NCBI RefSeq assembly: GCF_047511655.1
Contig: NC_133400.1
Span: 1,121,001 to 1,185,000 of the forward strand
Source of the DNA: Castor canadensis
Taxonomy: Eukaryota > Chordata > Mammalia > Rodentia > Castoridae
Length of the DNA stretch: 64,000 bases
Reading direction: 5' to 3'
Shown: positions 54,746 through 64,000 of the stretch, in pieces
Layout of the letters: each line of letters opens with the position of its first letter
How positions within the stretch are numbered: position 1 is the first letter of the stretch
Notes under the pieces: model-generated
The model's input: the letters and a program-made list of their open reading frames with translations, nothing else
What the model was told of the DNA's origin: nothing
Database searches by the model: none
Translations under genes and position numbers: made by a program

Positions 54746-54888
54746 GACAAAGTTTGTGTGGGCATGTGGTTGGGGAGAGGTTTATAGCAAATAAGTCAGC
54801 TACTGCCAAATGGCAATGCCCTCTGGATCTCTGGTTAGTGATAATAAACACCTAGCTTCATACAGCATGTATCATATTGTGTATGCGT

Positions 54889-54995
54889 GTATTGGTTTGT
54901 TTGCTGTCTTCAGACAGGGTCTGCAGTATGCAGCCCAGGCTGGCCTCCAACTCATGATACTCCTGCCGTGCTTCACCACTGCAGGCAATGTCTGG
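54889..54995 (-). repeat. B1-like SINE fragment
   Basis: Antisense: 'agacagggtctgcagtatgc' and 'ggctggcctccaactcatga'. Confidence 0.65.
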
Positions 54996-55814
54996 CTACA
55001 CTGTGTATTTCTAAATCTTTTCCACAGAAGGGCAGGGACTTTTCATCTACCCAGCTGCCTAGGGGCAGCACCTCCTACCCTGGGGAGGTCAGTCATGCTG
55101 AACTGGTAACTTGAGTCTGCTATTCCACTTGAAACCTGACAAACTTGCATTCTCACATATTATAGCTAATGGCAACCTTGGAAACAAAGTTATCTCTTAT
55201 TTCAACTAACCACTCTGCAAAACTTAAGTCACTCACTCTAGATTACAAATCATAGAAACATATTGGGCAGATAACACCAGTCCAAGCTCCAAGCCCCCAC
55301 TGGCCTTGCAACATACTATCCTGTGCCTAGCACCTTCATGCTCAGTCCTTTTCTGGGGCTCAAGTACACACTGGCTTGCAGTTTGGTTTTACTGTTAGGT
55401 TTAATCAAATTGTTTTTTCTATTTTGGCAATCTTGAAATGAAATTCTATGGTAAGATGTGGAAGAAACACACTGCCGAACTTTAAATATCTGAACTATCA
55501 CAAGAAGCCAACCAGTACACAGAGGAAAGGCCACCTTTTACCTTGCTGCTGGGATGTCTGCCACAGTGCAAACAATTTGGGCTTCTGTTAGAACCTGAAT
55601 TCTTACTCTACTGCTTCTAGGTTTAACACCGTGGGCAGTGTAAGTAAGCTTACAAGACCTTAGTTTCTTCACTTGAAACAGCCACTTTTGTGAGGTTACT
55701 TGCAACAGTTTGTGAGATGACTGATAATGTTCCTGGGACATGCTCCACATATTTTAAAATTTTAAAGTGAAGTGAAGAGAAGAGGTGAACTTTGATTTAA
55801 AAATACCATACTCC

Positions 55815-56048
55815 TAGCTAGACATGGTGGTGTTCACCTGGAATCTCAGCTACTCAGGAGGCAGAGGCAATTGGAGATCAGGAGTTTGAGGCCAGCCTGG
55901 GCAAAGTTAGTAAGAACCTATTTCAAAAACAAAATATAAAATAAATAAATTTTTAAAAAAGGGAAGGGGCATGGCTCAAGTGGCAGAGCACTTGTTTAGC
56001 ATGTGCAAGGCCCAGGGTTCAATCCCTAGCACTGGAGGAAAAAAAAAT
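55815..56048 (+). repeat. Composite B1-ID SINE
   Basis: 'ctcagctactcaggaggcag', A/T-rich linker, then 'catggctcaagtggcagagc' and 'gggttcaatccctagcact'. Confidence 0.85.
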
Positions 56049-56978
56049 GTCTCTTGGAGCACTCAGGAATAGTTCACTCAGCTTCATTTGACAAACACTG
56101 CAATAAATCCGACAGCCACCACCACATGCTAAATGACTGCCAGGCACTTGAAAAACTGACTCATTTCCTCATGTCACTCAACCCTTACCTCGACCTTCAA
56201 AATAAGTGTTGTTTCCCTCCAAAGATAAAGAAACCAAGCGCATGTGGCTACTGCACTGGCTGCCCCAGGAATACAGTATAGGACTACTTGAGAGCATGTC
56301 CTCCTGGACCACAGATAGAGTGAGCTTCTGCTCCCTGCGTGGGAACCAGCCCCTACTTTTAGCCACTTTTTCTACAGGAAAGTGGGGCTCAACTTCTAAA
56401 TTAACTTTATAAATTCCTTTTTGGAACATGGCCTACGCATGAATTGGGGTCTTCTAGCAAACCTACAGCTTTCACCCACTTCCCTTTTCTCCCTCCAAAC
56501 ACAAAGGCAACACCCTGAAGGCTGGTGCTGCAGCAGGGAGGTGGTCTGAAGATGCACTTCCAAGCCTGTGTCTCTTCAGGGCTGGGTTTACAGAGTCACT
56601 TCAACTTTCAGGGTGGAAGCCTACTTCCTCCTGATTTATGAAGGCAATCGTTGGCACTCACCACAAAGTGGTAAGGCAAGTAGCCCCAGAACCATCGGTT
56701 ACTCTCCCAGTCTCCCTTTCTGTCAGAGGTGCCTTTTGGGGTGATAGACTGCTTTGAGAATCTAACGAAAGGTAGGTCCTCTCCTTTGAAAAGCTTGGAC
56801 ATACAAAATTTCTTTCTCACTTCAAGGAGTTCAAAACCATTGAAGTTCTCCCCAGATTAAGAAATCTTGCATACAATATTATCCTGTTGTACATTATTTT
56901 GTTACATATCCACACCTGCAAATAGTATTGCAATAGTTTGTTGAAAGGCTGTTGGGAGACTTCTCTTAACCCGTGCTA

Positions 56979-57067
56979 TCTTTTTTTTTTGGCGGTGCTG
57001 GGTTTTGAACTTAAGGCCTCACACTTGCTAGGCAGACACTACCACTTGAGCCACTCCACCAGCCCTA
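56979..57067 (-). repeat. ID-like SINE
   Basis: Antisense: poly-T, 'gctgggttttgaacttaagg' and 'cttgagccactccaccagcc'. Confidence 0.85.
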
Positions 57068-57655
57068 GTCTGGATCTTAAGTGTCCATCTCCCGTGGAAC
57101 ATCCTGGGATTACTATTGGAGGCCACACTCAGGTGAAAAACTCAGAAAAAAAAAAAAAAACCAACAAATCTACCTCTTATTAGAAATAGCCTGAATCACA
57201 CCTTGAGCACAGAAGAGAGGGAATGTCATTGAGAATCTAGAGATAGCCTGAGTTCCAGACAGGTTAATTATTTCTCTGGAAGCCAGTGTCCTGTTTTGAG
57301 ATTATTTCTAAGTGCTACCCTATGCAAAGTGTAGGGAAGAGAAATATGTGGCCTTTAGAATACAAACAATAAAGTAAGTCCTCTGGTCCAGCTCAGTCAA
57401 CTCCTAGGTTTACCATTCTTGCTAAGTTTGGTCTTCTTACATATGCCCTGTAATCAAGGACTCCCACAAGGTTTAGAGCAAAATCTTCAGTCTCCAATCC
57501 ACAATGGTGAATCTGCCCAGGGAATGAAATAACAAGTGTCCATTATTGAATCCCTACTGCATTTGGCAGACTTGATGAATGCTTGAATGACACAATCTTA
57601 TTACTTAAGGGACTACCTGTTGCACACCAGAAGAAATGTAAAACAAGTGCCTAAT

Positions 57656-57870
57656 TTTTTGTTTTTTTTTTTTTTTTGGTAGGACCAGGGTTTGAATGCA
57701 GGGCTTCTTGCTTGCAAAGCAGGTATTCTACCACTTGAGACATACGTCCAGTCCATTTTGCTCTGGTTATTTTAGAGATGGGGGTCTCTCAAAGTATTTT
57801 TCCAGACTGGCTTCCAACCATGATCCTCCCAAGTAGCTAGGATTACAGACATAGCTATCAGCATCTGGTT
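57656..57870 (-). repeat. Composite B1-ID SINE
   Basis: Antisense: poly-T, 'accagggtttgaatgcaggg', link 'ttttgctctggttattttag', then a B1 part with 'caagtagctaggattacaga'. Confidence 0.85.
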
Positions 57871-59129
57871 CAAGTGCCTAATTTGTAAAGGATTATACCA
57901 GAACTCAGACACATGGAGCAGTGCCATTTCTCTTCTCAGCAACTGCTCTAGGAGGCCACACTCTGATTGCAACTGCACCACTGATGTGCAGAGCATCTTC
58001 AAACTTCTTACTTGCAGAACATTTTCTGGGTGCTCTCCATGGTAGCAAATCTTCCTCCTCAAAGGTGTGTCACTTTGAGAAACTGGTGCAAGTCACTCAG
58101 AGCCTGGTCTGGTAAGTAAGGTGAATTACCAAACCAGGTAAGGTACTCTTGGTCAAACATGGGGTGTGAGCATCAAATGAGATCAATCTCTTCTGACATG
58201 GCTTACAAAGTAACCACCAAGATGGTATTCTAAAGAGGTTTTGGCAAAGGAGCTTCAATAACATAAAGCATAACCTTCTGGAACAACTACTTTCAGTAAG
58301 CAGTCCCTGTGTGAATGTCTAAGTTCTGGTGCATCTGGTTAAAATTCTGATTCATGACTTCATGGGCTTACAATGTCTGAAGCAAGAATGTGAAAGTTGG
58401 TGACAAACATCACCCCCAAATTAATTGGCTAAGCTAAACCACCAAAAAACTCCTTGATAAGGAAGTACTCACCTTGAGATGATCCGTAGCTGTGACAAGG
58501 TGAAAATAACCTCTTTTAACATGAGCCACAGCTTACCTGTTTGCTTTTTGGAGTGATTCCACAAAACTCTTACGATGTTTGAGCATTTCTCACCTACAGC
58601 CCAAGAGGAGTTCCAGGGCTTTGGGATGCACTGGACTGGTTCCAGAGCTGACTGGACTCCACACATGTGCTCAGATGGTAAAATTATCAGGCAAAGATTC
58701 TCCTCCCAGGATCAGGAGGTGGGAACCAGCCTAGACCCAGGCCCACTCCGAGAATCCCAACCATTGCAAACATGATGGAAGTGGGGCTGGAAGAAGAAAC
58801 GGTGGGAGCCTTTTTGACACCCCACACAGTAGGCAGGTGTCAAATGCCCTCATCCATTTTTCCCAAAGGGATCTGAAGAAATCAAGAGTACTCTTGCAAA
58901 TGAATTTGCTAAACAAAGCTCATTTAAAACAATCAACCATGGCGGCCGGCAAACTCGGCTGTCAAAGTACTCGGGAATACTAAAGTTCTGGCAGGAGCAA
59001 GACGGTAAGTCTAGAAGTCTTGTTTCCTTCCAGCATAAAAGTTACAGCCTCTCTGAGCTCCCGATCAAAGGGAGGAGGAAGTTACGGATTCTTAAGAGAC
59101 TGGCGCACGTCTTGGGGCACAGGGCTGCG

Positions 59130-59950
59130 TCCAAGCCATGCGCTCTTGGACGCTGCAGGAGCAAGTTCTAGGGGGCTCCGGAGAGCTCGAAGTTGCCCGA
59201 AGAGTCCATCAACAGTGCAGGCGGACCTCCTCCGAGCCAACTTGCGTGCCTGTCTCCCCGCTTTGTGGGCGGCGAACATGTGCCACGCTAGTGGCCCGGA
59301 AGAGAAATGACAGCTTCAGGAAAATCCACTCCGCCGCGGGCGGGAGGCAGCGCGCGAGGTCGCGAGCGTCCGGGTGTCCCAGGTCAGCCTCGCGCCAGTC
59401 TCGGCGCCCCGTCCCGCCCCGGGCCGCGCTTCGACCCGCGGCTGCGCACGGCCGGGGGCGCGCCCGAGCGCTCCGGAGGCGGCGCCGGGCTCCCGGGCCT
59501 CGCTCCCGCCGCCGCCTGGGCGGCCGCCTCCCCGCCGCCCGCCGGCCCCGCTTACCTCAGCGCGAGGGCGGAGACGGGGCCACGGCTCCGCTGGAGTCAG
59601 GGCGGCGCGGACAGGACGTCCCTGGCCCTTCCACTTCTCACAGGCTCCGGCTTTAGGCGCGACGCGGGCGGAACAAACGGGCTCCACTACCCGCGGGGGC
59701 CGGCCATTGTGCGACGTCATCAGCCAGCGACCGCAGTCCTGCGAGCCGGCGGGCTTCCCTCTCTGGCCCCGCCTTCCTCGCTTTTCCTTCCGGCCTCCGC
59801 GCGGCCCCGCCCCCGAGGCGCGCGCCCGCGGGTCTGCGTTGCCGCGCAGGCGCCACGGGGTCGCCCCGCCCATCTAGGGGGCGTGTCCCTACGCCACGCG
59901 CTCGCTGATGGCCTGAGGACGCCTTCGCTGAGCCTGCGTGGGACACGCGA
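59130..59950. promoter_or_regulatory. ZC3H18: CpG island promoter of ZC3H18
   Basis: Very GC- and CpG-rich DNA, unlike the CpG-poor surroundings, with several GC boxes (for example 59803-59811) and no TATA box. It overlaps the non-coding first exon. Minus-strand motifs include ATGACGTCGC (59720-59711, CRE-like) next to ACAATGGCCG (YY1-like), and CGCGCAGGCGCC at 59843-59854 is one base off an NRF1 site. This is a housekeeping promoter architecture. Confidence 0.85.
59556..59700 (-). other. ZC3H18: ZC3H18 exon 1, non-coding
   Basis: The donor CTGAG|GTAAGC at 59556/59555 is a strong splice site in the CpG island. Joined to exon 2 it places a TGA in frame just before the ATG. The upper end (start site) is estimated from the CRE/YY1 cluster. 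Confidence 0.65.
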
Positions 59951-60151
59951 AACCTTGCGAACCCGGATGCTGATGGAGCGATCAGGAGCCAGCTGGTGGG
60001 TTTCGGGTTGCGCGAGTTGAGGATCGCAGGTTTAAAAACTTATATAGTGTTTTCGTCGGTTTTGATGCCCCCTGCTTTATTAAATATTAACATCTTAACA
60101 CAAGAATTAGGTATTTGGGGAGATGCTTTAAACATCAGAGCTTCAAAATCC

Positions 60152-60234
60152 TTTTTTGGGCAGCACTGGGGTTTGAACTCAGGGTCTTTGCTTGCTAGGC
60201 AGGCGCTCGACCATTTGAGCCACGCCCCAGTCCT
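60152..60234 (-). repeat. ID-like SINE
   Basis: Antisense: 'cactggggtttgaactcagg' and 'accatttgagccacgcccca'. Confidence 0.85.
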
Positions 60235-60624
60235 CAAAATTCTTACCCGTTTCGGTGGGACTAAACATTCCTCCTCTCATTAAATATGGTGACCTGAACA
60301 CAGTGACCTCCCTGGAAGAACGGCTTGCAAGGGTGTCACCCTGAGTGTCCTGGGAAGAGCCAGGTGGGGCCTCCCCGGAGGCCGAGCTGCTGTCGGCCTG
60401 AGCCCCTTCATCGGGCGGCTAGAGGGTCACGTGTCTATTTTGCACTGGCACCTGCAAGTTTTGGAGCTGGTTCTGGAGTAACAGGGTTTGGGGATGCCTA
60501 GCAGAGCATGCATTCCCTCCTCCTGTCTTCCGTAAGTTGATGGAAGAATAAACTGTGGTTCATACAGTGGAGTATTAATTCAGCCGTAAAAAGGAATCAA
60601 GTTCTCTCCCCAGTGGAGATCAAA

Positions 60625-60890
60625 AGGCTAGCCCCAGCAAAAAGTTAGCGAGATGGCATCTCGATCAATAAACTGGGCTAGGTGGTGTGTGCCTGTCATT
60701 CCAGTACACGGGAGGTGTGAATAGAAGGATCCTGGTCCAGACCCATCCAGGCAAAGACTAGAAACTGGTATTCAATACGGAAAAGAAATGAAGCAAAAAG
60801 GGCTGGGGGGCATGGTTCAAGTGGTAGTGTGTCCTCGTGATGTTGGTCCCTGGAGTTCAACCCCAATACTGCCCTCCAAAAAATAAATTA
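60625..60890 (+). repeat. Trimeric SINE, first monomer truncated, inside L1
   Basis: Junction 'gcatctcgatcaataaactg', second monomer 'gtgcctgtcattccagtaca', then an ID part with 'gcatggttcaagtggtagt'. Confidence 0.75.
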
Positions 60891-60992
60891 ATAAAAAATG
60901 AAGTTCTGGCACGTGCTTCAACACAGAGAAACCTTGAAAATGTGCTCAATGAAAGAAACCAGTCATAAAAGATAAAATACTGTATGATTCCC

Positions 60993-61340
60993 TGCTATAG
61001 GCTGAATTATCCCCTCCCCCCACTTATATGTGAAGCCCTAACCCTGAGTTACAGATAAGGCCTCTAAGAAAATAACTAAGGTTAAAGTTAGGGCCCTGAT
61101 CCCATAAGATTAGTGTCCTTGAAAGAAGATACACGAGGGTTCTTGCCCTCCTTCTTTTGCTCTTTCTCTCTACCATGTGAGGATATAGTAAGAAAGAAAG
61201 CATCTGTAACCCACAAACTCAATTGTGTTTGTCCGTTGGCCTCAGACTTCCAGCCTTAAACTGTGAGAAAATAAACATTCCTCTGTTTAAGCCACTCAAT
61301 CCAAGATACTTTGTTACAGCGGCCCAAGTTGACTGATACA
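60993..61340 (+). mobile_element. Solo LTR, ERVL-MaLR type (MST/MLT1-like), inside L1
   Basis: 348 bp from TGCTATAGGCTGAATTA to GACTGATACA, with the family's 'gaagccctaaccctgagt', 'cagacttccagccttaaa' and 'ctgtgagaaaataaac' parts and TG...CA ends. Only an LTR is seen, no internal region. It interrupts an L1 3' end, so it is younger than that L1; overall it looks old and diverged. Confidence 0.7.
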
Positions 61341-61510
61341 TTCTATTTTTATGAAATAATCAGAATAGACAAAGTCACAAATAGATTAGTGGTGGTAAAT
61401 GGGAGGCATGGAGAAGGGGTTCGAGTTGCTTCTGGGAATGATGACTGTATTCTGGAATTAGGTGATGGTCACACAGCTTTGTGGATATACCAAAACCCAT
61501 CAGATTGGGA

Positions 61511-61598
61511 CTGAGGCTGGGCTCAAATGGTAGAGCCATGCTTGGCTCAGCTTGAGGCTCTGAATTCAGTACCAGTGCTGCAGAAACAAAACCAAACC
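61511..61598 (+). repeat. ID-like SINE, diverged, inside L1
   Basis: 'ggctgggctcaaatggtaga' and 'gaattcagtaccagtgctg'. Confidence 0.65.
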
Positions 61599-61739
61599 AC
61601 TGAACTGTACAAGTGTTATGGTCTGTCAGTTATATCTCAATAAAGCTGTTTTTTACAAAAGAAAAGGGAGGCAGGAGAGGAGGGGAGGTGTAGAGCAGGG
61701 GAGAGGAGGAACCAATCTACCTCCCAGATGAACTGGCCT

Positions 61740-62180
61740 CCTGTTTTCTGTGCCTAGTTCCAGCCACTGTTGCTGCTGGCTAGGATTAATGTCTCCGCTC
61801 CCCTTTCCTGGCTCCTGCACTGCCCATCCAGGCAGCCAGAGTTGCCTTTCTCCATCTCAGGTTGGTTTTCTTCTCCCCCTCAGCTTGAGCTCGCTCAGGG
61901 CCTTCCCTGGCCACCAAATGTAGCCTGGACGCCTGATGCTCCATGCTTCTTCTGATCCAATCTTCCCAGCCTGTTCCTGCACCTACACCTCCTCCCTGGC
62001 CCTCTGCTGGCTCCACATTTTTCTCTGCCCCCAGGTCTTTGCATGGGCCACTCTAGCTGTTGGGAGCACAGATCCCACCTTTCTCCTTTGCTTGGCTCAC
62101 ATTTAGTCATTCTTTGGGTGTGACCATGGCTGTACTTCTTCCCAGAAGCCCTCCTGACACTCCTGATGGAGGCTGGACTT
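61740..62180 (+). repeat. L2-like LINE fragment
   Basis: 'caggtctttgcatgggccac', 'ttggctcacatttagtcatt' and 'agaagccctcctgacactcc' follow the L2 3' region order. Confidence 0.5.
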
Positions 62181-62597
62181 GATGCTGCCTGTGTGGGCCC
62201 CACCTGGGTGTGTGCTGTTACATGGCCATGAACTCTGCACCAGCACTGCTGCATCAAAAGCTGGGTGGGTGAGGGGCAGGCAGTTTGTGATTCTGATGCT
62301 CAATGCCTGTGAGAACCACTAGACTGGGTACCTTGACCTTGGTCACCAAGAGAAAGGAACAAGGATATTTGCAGAGATCTTTTAGTAATAATGGAAAGCA
62401 TGAAGGAAAAAACAAACAAACCTGGAAATGGCCCAAGTGTTTATCACTAGGTGGCTGTGACACCATGACTGTGGTACCGTCCAGTATTTACCATGTTGTA
62501 ATTGTGAATTGTCACATATGATCCTAAATATAAAGAAGATATTTAGATGAGTCAGGGGTGAACCTGTAAGTGATGCTAAACAAAGTCAAGTGTCAGG

Positions 62598-62684
62598 GGG
62601 GCTGGGGGCATAACTCAAGAGGCCAAGTGCCTGCCTAACAAGTGCAAGGCCCTGGGTTCAAATTCCAGTACTGCCAAAAAAGTC
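62598..62684 (+). repeat. ID-like SINE
   Basis: 'ggggctgggggcataactca' and 'gggttcaaattccagtactg'. Confidence 0.85.
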
Positions 62685-62712
62685 AAGTGGCAGAGGAAAA
62701 TGATGATTTACT

Positions 62713-62898
62713 GTAGGAGGCAGAGATCAGGAGGATCATGGTTCAAAGCCAGCCTGGGCAAATAGTTCAAGAGCCCGTCTCTCGAAAAAACCCTCCGCAC
62801 TCACAAAAAAGGGCTGGTGGGTGGCTTAAGGTGTAGGCCCTGTGTTCAAACCCCAGCACTTCAAAAACAAACAAACAAACAAAAACCCAACAACAAAA
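62713..62898 (+). repeat. Composite B1-ID SINE
   Basis: 'gtaggaggcagagatcagga', 'caagagcccgtctctcgaaa', then 'gggctggtgggtggcttaag' and a (CAAA)n tail. Confidence 0.85.
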
Positions 62899-62991
62899 AA
62901 ATCCTAAGCAGTTTTTGGAGGATGTGGAAGCACTGCTGCTGAGAGTTGAAATGGTTGCGATCCTTTAGAATAGGCAAGAATTACCAGTAGG

Positions 62992-63128
62992 GCTGGGAGT
63001 GGGTGGGGCATAGCTGTAATTTCAACATTCAGAAAGTGCTGAGACTCTCCTTCCTGCAGAGGCAGGCAGGAAGATTTCAAATTTGAGGCCATCTTGGGCT
63101 ACAAAGAGAGAGCTTGTCTCAAAAATGC
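62992..63128 (+). repeat. B1-like SINE with an inserted segment
   Basis: 'gcatagctgtaatttcaaca' and 'catcttgggctacaaagaga'. Confidence 0.65.
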
Positions 63129-63137
63129 CAAAAAGAA

Positions 63138-63470
63138 AGCCAGGCATTGGTGGCTCATGCCTGTAATCCTAGCTACTCAGAAGGCAGAGATGGGGAGGAT
63201 CACTGTTCAATGCCAGCCTGGGTGAAAAGGTCGTGAGACCCCATCTCAATCAATCGCCAGGCTCAGTGTTATGTGCCTGTCATCCCAGCTCTGCAGGAGG
63301 CTGAGGTCAGGAGGATCATGGTCCAGGCCAGCCTGGGTGAAAAGACCTCGTCTCCAACATAGCAACAAAAAGGGCTGGAGGCATGGCTCAAGTGGTAGAG
63401 CGCCTGCCTAGCAAGTGTGAGGCCCTGAGTTCAAACCCCAGTGCCACCAAAAACAACAACAAAAAAGATA
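63138..63470 (+). repeat. Trimeric B1-B1-ID SINE, full-length copy
   Basis: 'taatcctagctactcagaag', junction 'ccatctcaatcaatcgccag', second monomer 'gtcatcccagctctgcagga', then 'gcatggctcaagtggtagag' and 'gagttcaaaccccagtgcc' with a CAA-rich tail. The cleanest copy in the window. Confidence 0.9.
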
Positions 63471-63579
63471 AAACACGTTATGGTTGTTACGGAGATAGAA
63501 AAAAATGCCAGGAGAGGGCCACCGAAAGAGTTGGGTATTATTGCCTCTAAGATGGTGAAATTGGAGGGAAGAGTGAAGG

Positions 63580-63690
63580 GAACTGGCTTTTAAAATCAGC
63601 TTTATTGAGATGCGTTATACAAGATGAAAAGCACATGAAGTGGACACTTCCAGGAGTTTTCACAAGGTGTACGCACCCATAATCCCGCCT
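63580..63690 (-). repeat. Possible L1 3' end fragment, reverse
   Basis: 'atcagctttattgagatgcg' and 'acccataatcccgcctagct' resemble the complement of old L1 3' ends. Weak. Confidence 0.35.
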
Positions 63691-64000
63691 AGCTGATAAG
63701 TGCCCAGCACACAGCCCTGCACGGCACACATCCCGGGACACACGACTCCAGTTCCCTCATTTGTGAAGGAGGAGGAGGAAGCTAAGGCCAGAGAAAGCTT
63801 GTCCGAGGTCACACCCTGACTTAGTCACGGAGCTCATGACAAAGCCTAGACTTCTCAACTCCTGCTTTCGAAGAGGGTCTAACGTGCTGAAGAGCAAGCG
63901 GAGCCAATGGCCAACTGGAGCAGTGGTGTGGAGAAAGTGGCCTCTTGGTGATTTTAAAGGCCCTACCTGATAGCCCCTGCATCTGAGTCACCTTTGGGTC

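Larger units (their letters stand above)
60535..61650 (+). repeat. L1 3' end with nested insertions
   Basis: L1 phrases at 60550-60610 ('cagtggagtattaattcagc'), 60900-60990 ('tctggcacgtgcttcaacac'), 61341-61505 ('gaattaggtgatggtcacac') and 61600-61650 ('tatatctcaataaagctgtt'). Interrupted by SINEs and one LTR. Confidence 0.7.
59951..64000. other. Flank upstream of ZC3H18, no gene seen
   Basis: Repeat-rich DNA with old L1, L2 and MaLR LTR pieces and several SINEs. The expected neighbour ZFPM1 was not found in any frame. The last 250 bp are unclassified. Confidence 0.55.

Noticed and set aside
59307-60020. A 237-codon frame on the plus strand in the CpG island
   Set aside because: GC-rich DNA lacks stop codons by chance; Ala/Arg/Pro/Gly-rich with no known motif. 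A divergent non-coding transcript is possible but not supported.
60993-61340. Part of a larger provirus
   Set aside because: L1 sequence lies on both sides and no internal retroviral region is visible; a solo LTR fits.
63138-63470. ID-like SINE boxes as functional tRNA genes
   Set aside because: The box A and box B-like sequences belong to dispersed SINEs with A-rich tails and no intact cloverleaf.
60000-64000. ZFPM1, the usual neighbour upstream of ZC3H18
   Set aside because: No C2H2 finger pattern or matching frame was found on either strand.

Overview
The window is mammalian nuclear DNA with GT-AG spliced genes, one CpG-island promoter and dense SINEs. It looks rodent. The commonest repeat is an ID-like tRNA-type SINE whose antisense copies read like 'actggggtttgaactcag', often fused to 7SL/B1-like monomers. 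That style, plus an IL17C protein closer to remembered mouse than human sequence, suggests a castorimorph rodent, most likely a beaver. The species is an inference; I could not run a search.

Two protein-coding genes are present, both on the minus strand, head to tail. ZC3H18 fills about 8.4-59.7 kb. A non-coding first exon lies in a CpG island near 59.6 kb, and 17 coding exons can be placed to the base (start codon 52472-52470, stop 9015-9013). The exon phases join without error into 2853 nt, that is 950 aa against 953 aa remembered for human. The protein has an acidic N-terminus, one CX7CX5CX3H zinc finger, an Arg/Glu-repeat region, a Ser/Arg-rich region and a basic helical C-terminus. It is the adaptor between cap-bound CBC-ARS2 and nuclear RNA decay. 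About 5 kb downstream is IL17C (CDS 3154 to 1954, three exons, 197 aa), with a TATA box, a kappaB-like site and a 3'-UTR AU-rich element. The pair matches the mammalian ZC3H18-IL17C synteny block (human 16q24). The usual outer neighbours, ZFPM1 and CYBA, are not seen.

Layout: 1-1.48 kb, downstream flank with an L2 piece; 1.48-3.23 kb, IL17C; 3.3-8.4 kb, intergenic DNA with a possible enhancer; 8.4-59.7 kb, ZC3H18; 59.1-59.95 kb, CpG island; 60-64 kb, upstream flank with an old L1 3' end that carries a MaLR solo LTR and SINEs.

No undescribed biological system was found. The observations most worth a second look are a trimeric B1-B1-ID SINE at six loci with repeated junctions, five consecutive phase-symmetric exons encoding the Ser/Arg-rich region of ZC3H18, a UG microsatellite against the acceptor of the RE-repeat exon, a tandem DDGEI-type motif across an exon junction, and a weak GTCAAT donor after a 66-nt in-frame exon. 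Exon positions rest on reading frame, splice consensus and recall of the human and mouse proteins, not on transcript data.
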